Source of the DNA: Sporichthya polymorpha DSM 43042
GTDB taxonomy: Bacteria > Actinomycetota > Actinomycetes > Sporichthyales > Sporichthyaceae
Assembly (NCBI RefSeq): GCF_000384115.1
Contig: NZ_KB913029.1
Span: forward strand, 1-64,000
Direction: 5' to 3'
DNA: 64,000 nucleotides
Below, piece after piece: positions 62,109 to 64,000 of the stretch (the first letter of the stretch is position 1; every line of letters begins with the position of its first letter). The notes beneath the pieces were generated by a model. That model searched no databases. It was not told the origin of the DNA and was given only the letters and a program-made list of their open reading frames with translations. The translations under genes were made by a program, and so were the position numbers.

Positions 62109-62258
62109 GCGAAACTCCTGACGAAAGAAACCGGGACTGACCCCATTCTCCTGTACCCGCCGGGGTGTTCCTGACCACGCGAGCGGCAAATTCGCATGCC
62201 GGAGCAGCGCGGCGCGCCCTATCGTTCCTCGGTCCGCCACCGTTCCAGGAGTTCCGTC

Positions 62259-62747
62259 ATGCGCGCGCTCACGGCGACCGAGATCGCCGATTCCTTCGTC
62301 AACTGCACCCGCGGCGAGGTCAAATCGATGACGCCGATCCGCGGTTTGGCGGACGTGGACTGGGAAGTTCGCGAGTTCCTCGGCTGGCGCGACCCGAGGG
62401 CGCCGGCGCGGGCGTACCTCGTCACCGTCCGCGACGACCGACCCCTGGGGGTGGAGCTGCGCGCAACGACGGAGTCCCGTCCGGCCCGCGGGAGCGCGCT
62501 GTGCGACATCTGTCACACCGCCCACCCGGCCGACTCCGTGGGCCTGTTCGTCGCCCGGAAGGCCGGGCCGCGGGGCCGGGATCACAACACGGTCGGCACG
62601 TACATCTGTGCCGATCTCGCGTGCCCGCTGTACGTCCGGAAGCTCCGTCCGGTCACCCTCCCCCAGGGCGAGACCGCCCCGCCGGAGGAGCGCGCCCGCC
62701 GGCTCCAGCGCCGCCTCGACGCGTTCCTCGACCGCGTCCTCGCCTGA
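62259..62747 (+). CDS. FBP domain treble-clef zinc-finger protein (FusB-type C-terminal domain)
   Basis: A 162-aa protein. LTATEIADSFVNCTRGEVKSM starts the FBP domain. Zinc ligands are the CDICHTAH and CADLAC pairs in LCDICHTAHPADSVGLFVARKAG and GTYICADLACPLYVRK. The domain is that of EF-G-binding fusidic-acid resistance proteins, but the N-terminal helical half of FusB is absent. The ATG at 62259 follows AGGAG. It is divergent from typA, another ribosomal GTPase. Confidence 0.83.
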   Translation: MRALTATEIADSFVNCTRGEVKSMTPIRGLADVDWEVREFLGWRDPRAPARAYLVTVRDDRPLGVELRATTESRPARGSALCDICHTAHPADSVGLFVARKAGPRGRDHNTVGTYICADLACPLYVRKLRPVTLPQGETAPPEERARRLQRRLDAFLDRVLA

Positions 62748-62779
62748 CGCCGGTCTGACACAGCCTCAGGCCTGTGGAA

Positions 62780-62829
62780 AAGAAAGGGTGACACCCCTTA
62801 CTGCGCAGTAAGGGGTGTCACCCTTTCTT
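62780..62829. terminator. palindromic element, loopless 50-bp copy
   Basis: A perfect palindrome of two 25-nt arms (AAGAAAGGGTGACACC opening) between the convergent FBP gene (stop 62747) and TetR gene (stop 62834). The left flank CCTGTGGAA is shared with the copy at 36558, and the right flank CACATCA with the copy at 39626. Confidence 0.88.
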
Positions 62830-62833
62830 CACA

Positions 62834-63451
62834 TCACCCGCCGAAGTAGCCGCGGATCGCGGGGAGCATCCGCTCGATCACCTCGTCCTCGTCGGCGGAG
62901 GCGAGGGGTTCGACGCCGATCACGTACCGCATCAGCACGACGCCGATGATGTGCGCCGCGGCGAGGTTGACGCGGAGCGCGAGGTCAGGGGCGGGCGGCA
63001 GGTGCTCGGCGACGCGGGAGAACAGGGCCGAGGCGACGAACGACCGCATCATCGCGGCGGCGGTCTCGCTGCCGGTGGCGGAGCGCAGGAGGGCGAGGAA
63101 CGGCGCCCGGGAGTCGGCCTCGCGCCAGATCGAGAAGATGAACCGGACCATCCGCTCGGCGACCTCGTCGGGGTCGGCGGCGTCGGCGAAGACGAGCGGC
63201 AGGACCTCGGCCGGGTTGAAGGGCAACTGCATCGCGGCGACGAACACCGCCTCCTTGCCGCCCGGGAAGTAGTGGTGCACCAGGGCGGGGTCGACGCCCG
63301 CGGCGCGCGCGATGCCGCGCAGGCTGACGGCGTCGTAGCCGGCGGCGGCGAACTCGCGCCGTGCGGCGTCGAGGATCAGCTCGGCTTTGTTGGTCTCTCC
63401 CCCGGCGGGCCGGCCGCGGCCGCGCCGGGGACGTTCAGCAGCTGCGGGCAC
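62834..63451 (-). CDS. TetR family transcriptional regulator
   Basis: A 205-aa repressor-type protein. The helix-turn-helix ILDAARREFAAAGYDAVSLRGIARAAGVDPALVHHYFPGGKEAVFVAAM is typical. The C-terminal ligand/dimer domain includes IWREADSRAPFLALLRSATGSETAAAMMRSFVA. The start is GTG 63451, 9 bp after the stop of the ABC-2 permease, so it probably regulates that transporter operon. Confidence 0.9.
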   Translation of the reverse strand: MPAAAERPRRGRGRPAGGETNKAELILDAARREFAAAGYDAVSLRGIARAAGVDPALVHHYFPGGKEAVFVAAMQLPFNPAEVLPLVFADAADPDEVAERMVRFIFSIWREADSRAPFLALLRSATGSETAAAMMRSFVASALFSRVAEHLPPAPDLALRVNLAAAHIIGVVLMRYVIGVEPLASADEDEVIERMLPAIRGYFGG

Positions 63452-63460
63452 CGCAGGACT

Positions 63461-64000
63461 CTAGGCCGACTGCCGGCGCAGGGTCGCGGCGCCCGCGGCG
63501 AGGGCGAGCAACGCGCTGCCGCCGACGATCGCGAGGTCCCGCCCGACCTGTCCGGTCAGCCCGCCGCGTTGCATCGCCTGGTTCATCGCGTCGACGGCGT
63601 AGGACAGCGGGAGTACGTCGGACACGGCGTTGAGGACGTCGTCGAGCTGCGACCGCGGGACGAACAGCCCGCACAGGAACAGCTGCGGGATGACGACGGC
63701 CGGGAGCAGCTGCACCGCCTGGAACTCGGTGCGCGCGAAGGCGCTGGCGAACAGGCCCGCCGCGGCACCGAAGACCCCGACGACGGCCGCCGACAGGAAC
63801 AGCGCCCAGCCGCCCTTGGTCTCGGCGTCCACGCCGTAGAGCGTCATCGTCAGCAGTGCCGCGATGCCCGACTGCACGATCGCGACCAGCCCGAACGCGA
63901 GCCCGTAGCCGAGGAGCAGGTCGAGCTTGTTCATCGGCGTCGTCAGCAGCCGTTCCAGCGTCCCGGCGCGGCGTTCGCGCAGCGTCGCGACCGACGTCAC
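63461..64000 (-). CDS. ABC-2 type transporter permease (partial, runs off window end)
   Basis: The C-terminal 179 codons of a permease. TSVATLRERRAGTLERLLTTPMNKLDLLLGYGLAFGLVAIVQSG is the conserved ABC-2 cytoplasmic loop and helix. LPAVVIPQLFLCGLFVPRSQL and LPLSYAVDAMNQAMQRGG also fit drug or antibiotic efflux permeases of the DrrB type. The start and the ATPase partner lie outside the window. It is followed by the TetR regulator. Confidence 0.87.
   Translation of the reverse strand: MTSVATLRERRAGTLERLLTTPMNKLDLLLGYGLAFGLVAIVQSGIAALLTMTLYGVDAETKGGWALFLSAAVVGVFGAAAGLFASAFARTEFQAVQLLPAVVIPQLFLCGLFVPRSQLDDVLNAVSDVLPLSYAVDAMNQAMQRGGLTGQVGRDLAIVGGSALLALAAGAATLRRQSA

Overview
The window is a very GC-rich bacterial chromosome segment packed on both strands with GTG/ATG-started genes. 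It comes from an actinobacterium: it has mycothiol deacetylase MshB, a DUF222/HNH '13E12' gene, LCP and class F sortase cell-wall genes, an fdxA-dapC pair, a BTAD/NB-ARC regulator, DmdR/IdeR-type iron boxes and probable leaderless promoters. A Sporichthya/Frankiales-like organism is my guess only. I saw no rRNA, tRNA, CRISPR array, transposase or prophage.

Layout. 1-6.3 kb: 5' part of a DNA glycosylase, two tandem DUF3105 membrane proteins, a PGPGW membrane protein, a sugar-nucleotide transferase with a glycosyltransferase, and a TIGR03089 protein. 6.3-16.5 kb: a cell-surface polysaccharide block (PGRP amidase, Wzt/Wzm-like exporter, GT4, GT2, LCP ligase, UDP-glucose dehydrogenase) and an FAD oxidoreductase. 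16.5-21 kb: a minus-strand run purK-purE-serine protease-propeller/RTX protein, then gtrA. 21-24.5 kb: the DUF222/HNH gene and two LOG-family genes. 24.5-32.4 kb: a probable c-di-AMP riboswitch with an NlpC/P60 hydrolase; dapE and dapD divergent, with dapC nearby (diaminopimelate synthesis); a lysozyme-like protein; a Ser-rich surface protein with its class F sortase; ferredoxin. 32.4-36.5 kb: five genes in one direction (GNAT, SirB1-like, serine hydrolase, a CysRS-like paralogue, a hypothetical) joined by overlapping codons or a minisatellite. 36.6-40.1 kb: rocD, dimethylargininase, a DLH-type hydrolase and an Lrp regulator. 40.1-45.7 kb: VanW protein, DUF6113, mshB and a tandem pair of unrecognised secreted proteins. 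45.7-58 kb: an iron-regulated block (two half-ABC transporters, a small gene, an FhuF-like reductase, two Tat lipoprotein siderophore-binding proteins) interrupted by a SARP-like regulator with its two divergent neighbours. 58-64 kb: S9 peptidase, typA, an FBP zinc-finger protein, TetR and an ABC-2 permease cut by the window end.

How the genes work together. Most of the window serves the envelope: DAP synthesis, peptidoglycan hydrolysis, polysaccharide export and ligation, and sortase anchoring. Iron acquisition is the second theme, marked by two good iron boxes. The main unexplained signals are: a family of near-perfect palindromes, AT-flanked like bidirectional terminators, mostly between convergent genes; a second small palindromic element inserted in frame in the SARP-like regulator and found again beside the HNH gene; a probable frameshift in that regulator; and the duplicated secreted-protein genes, whose upstream regions are conserved along with them.
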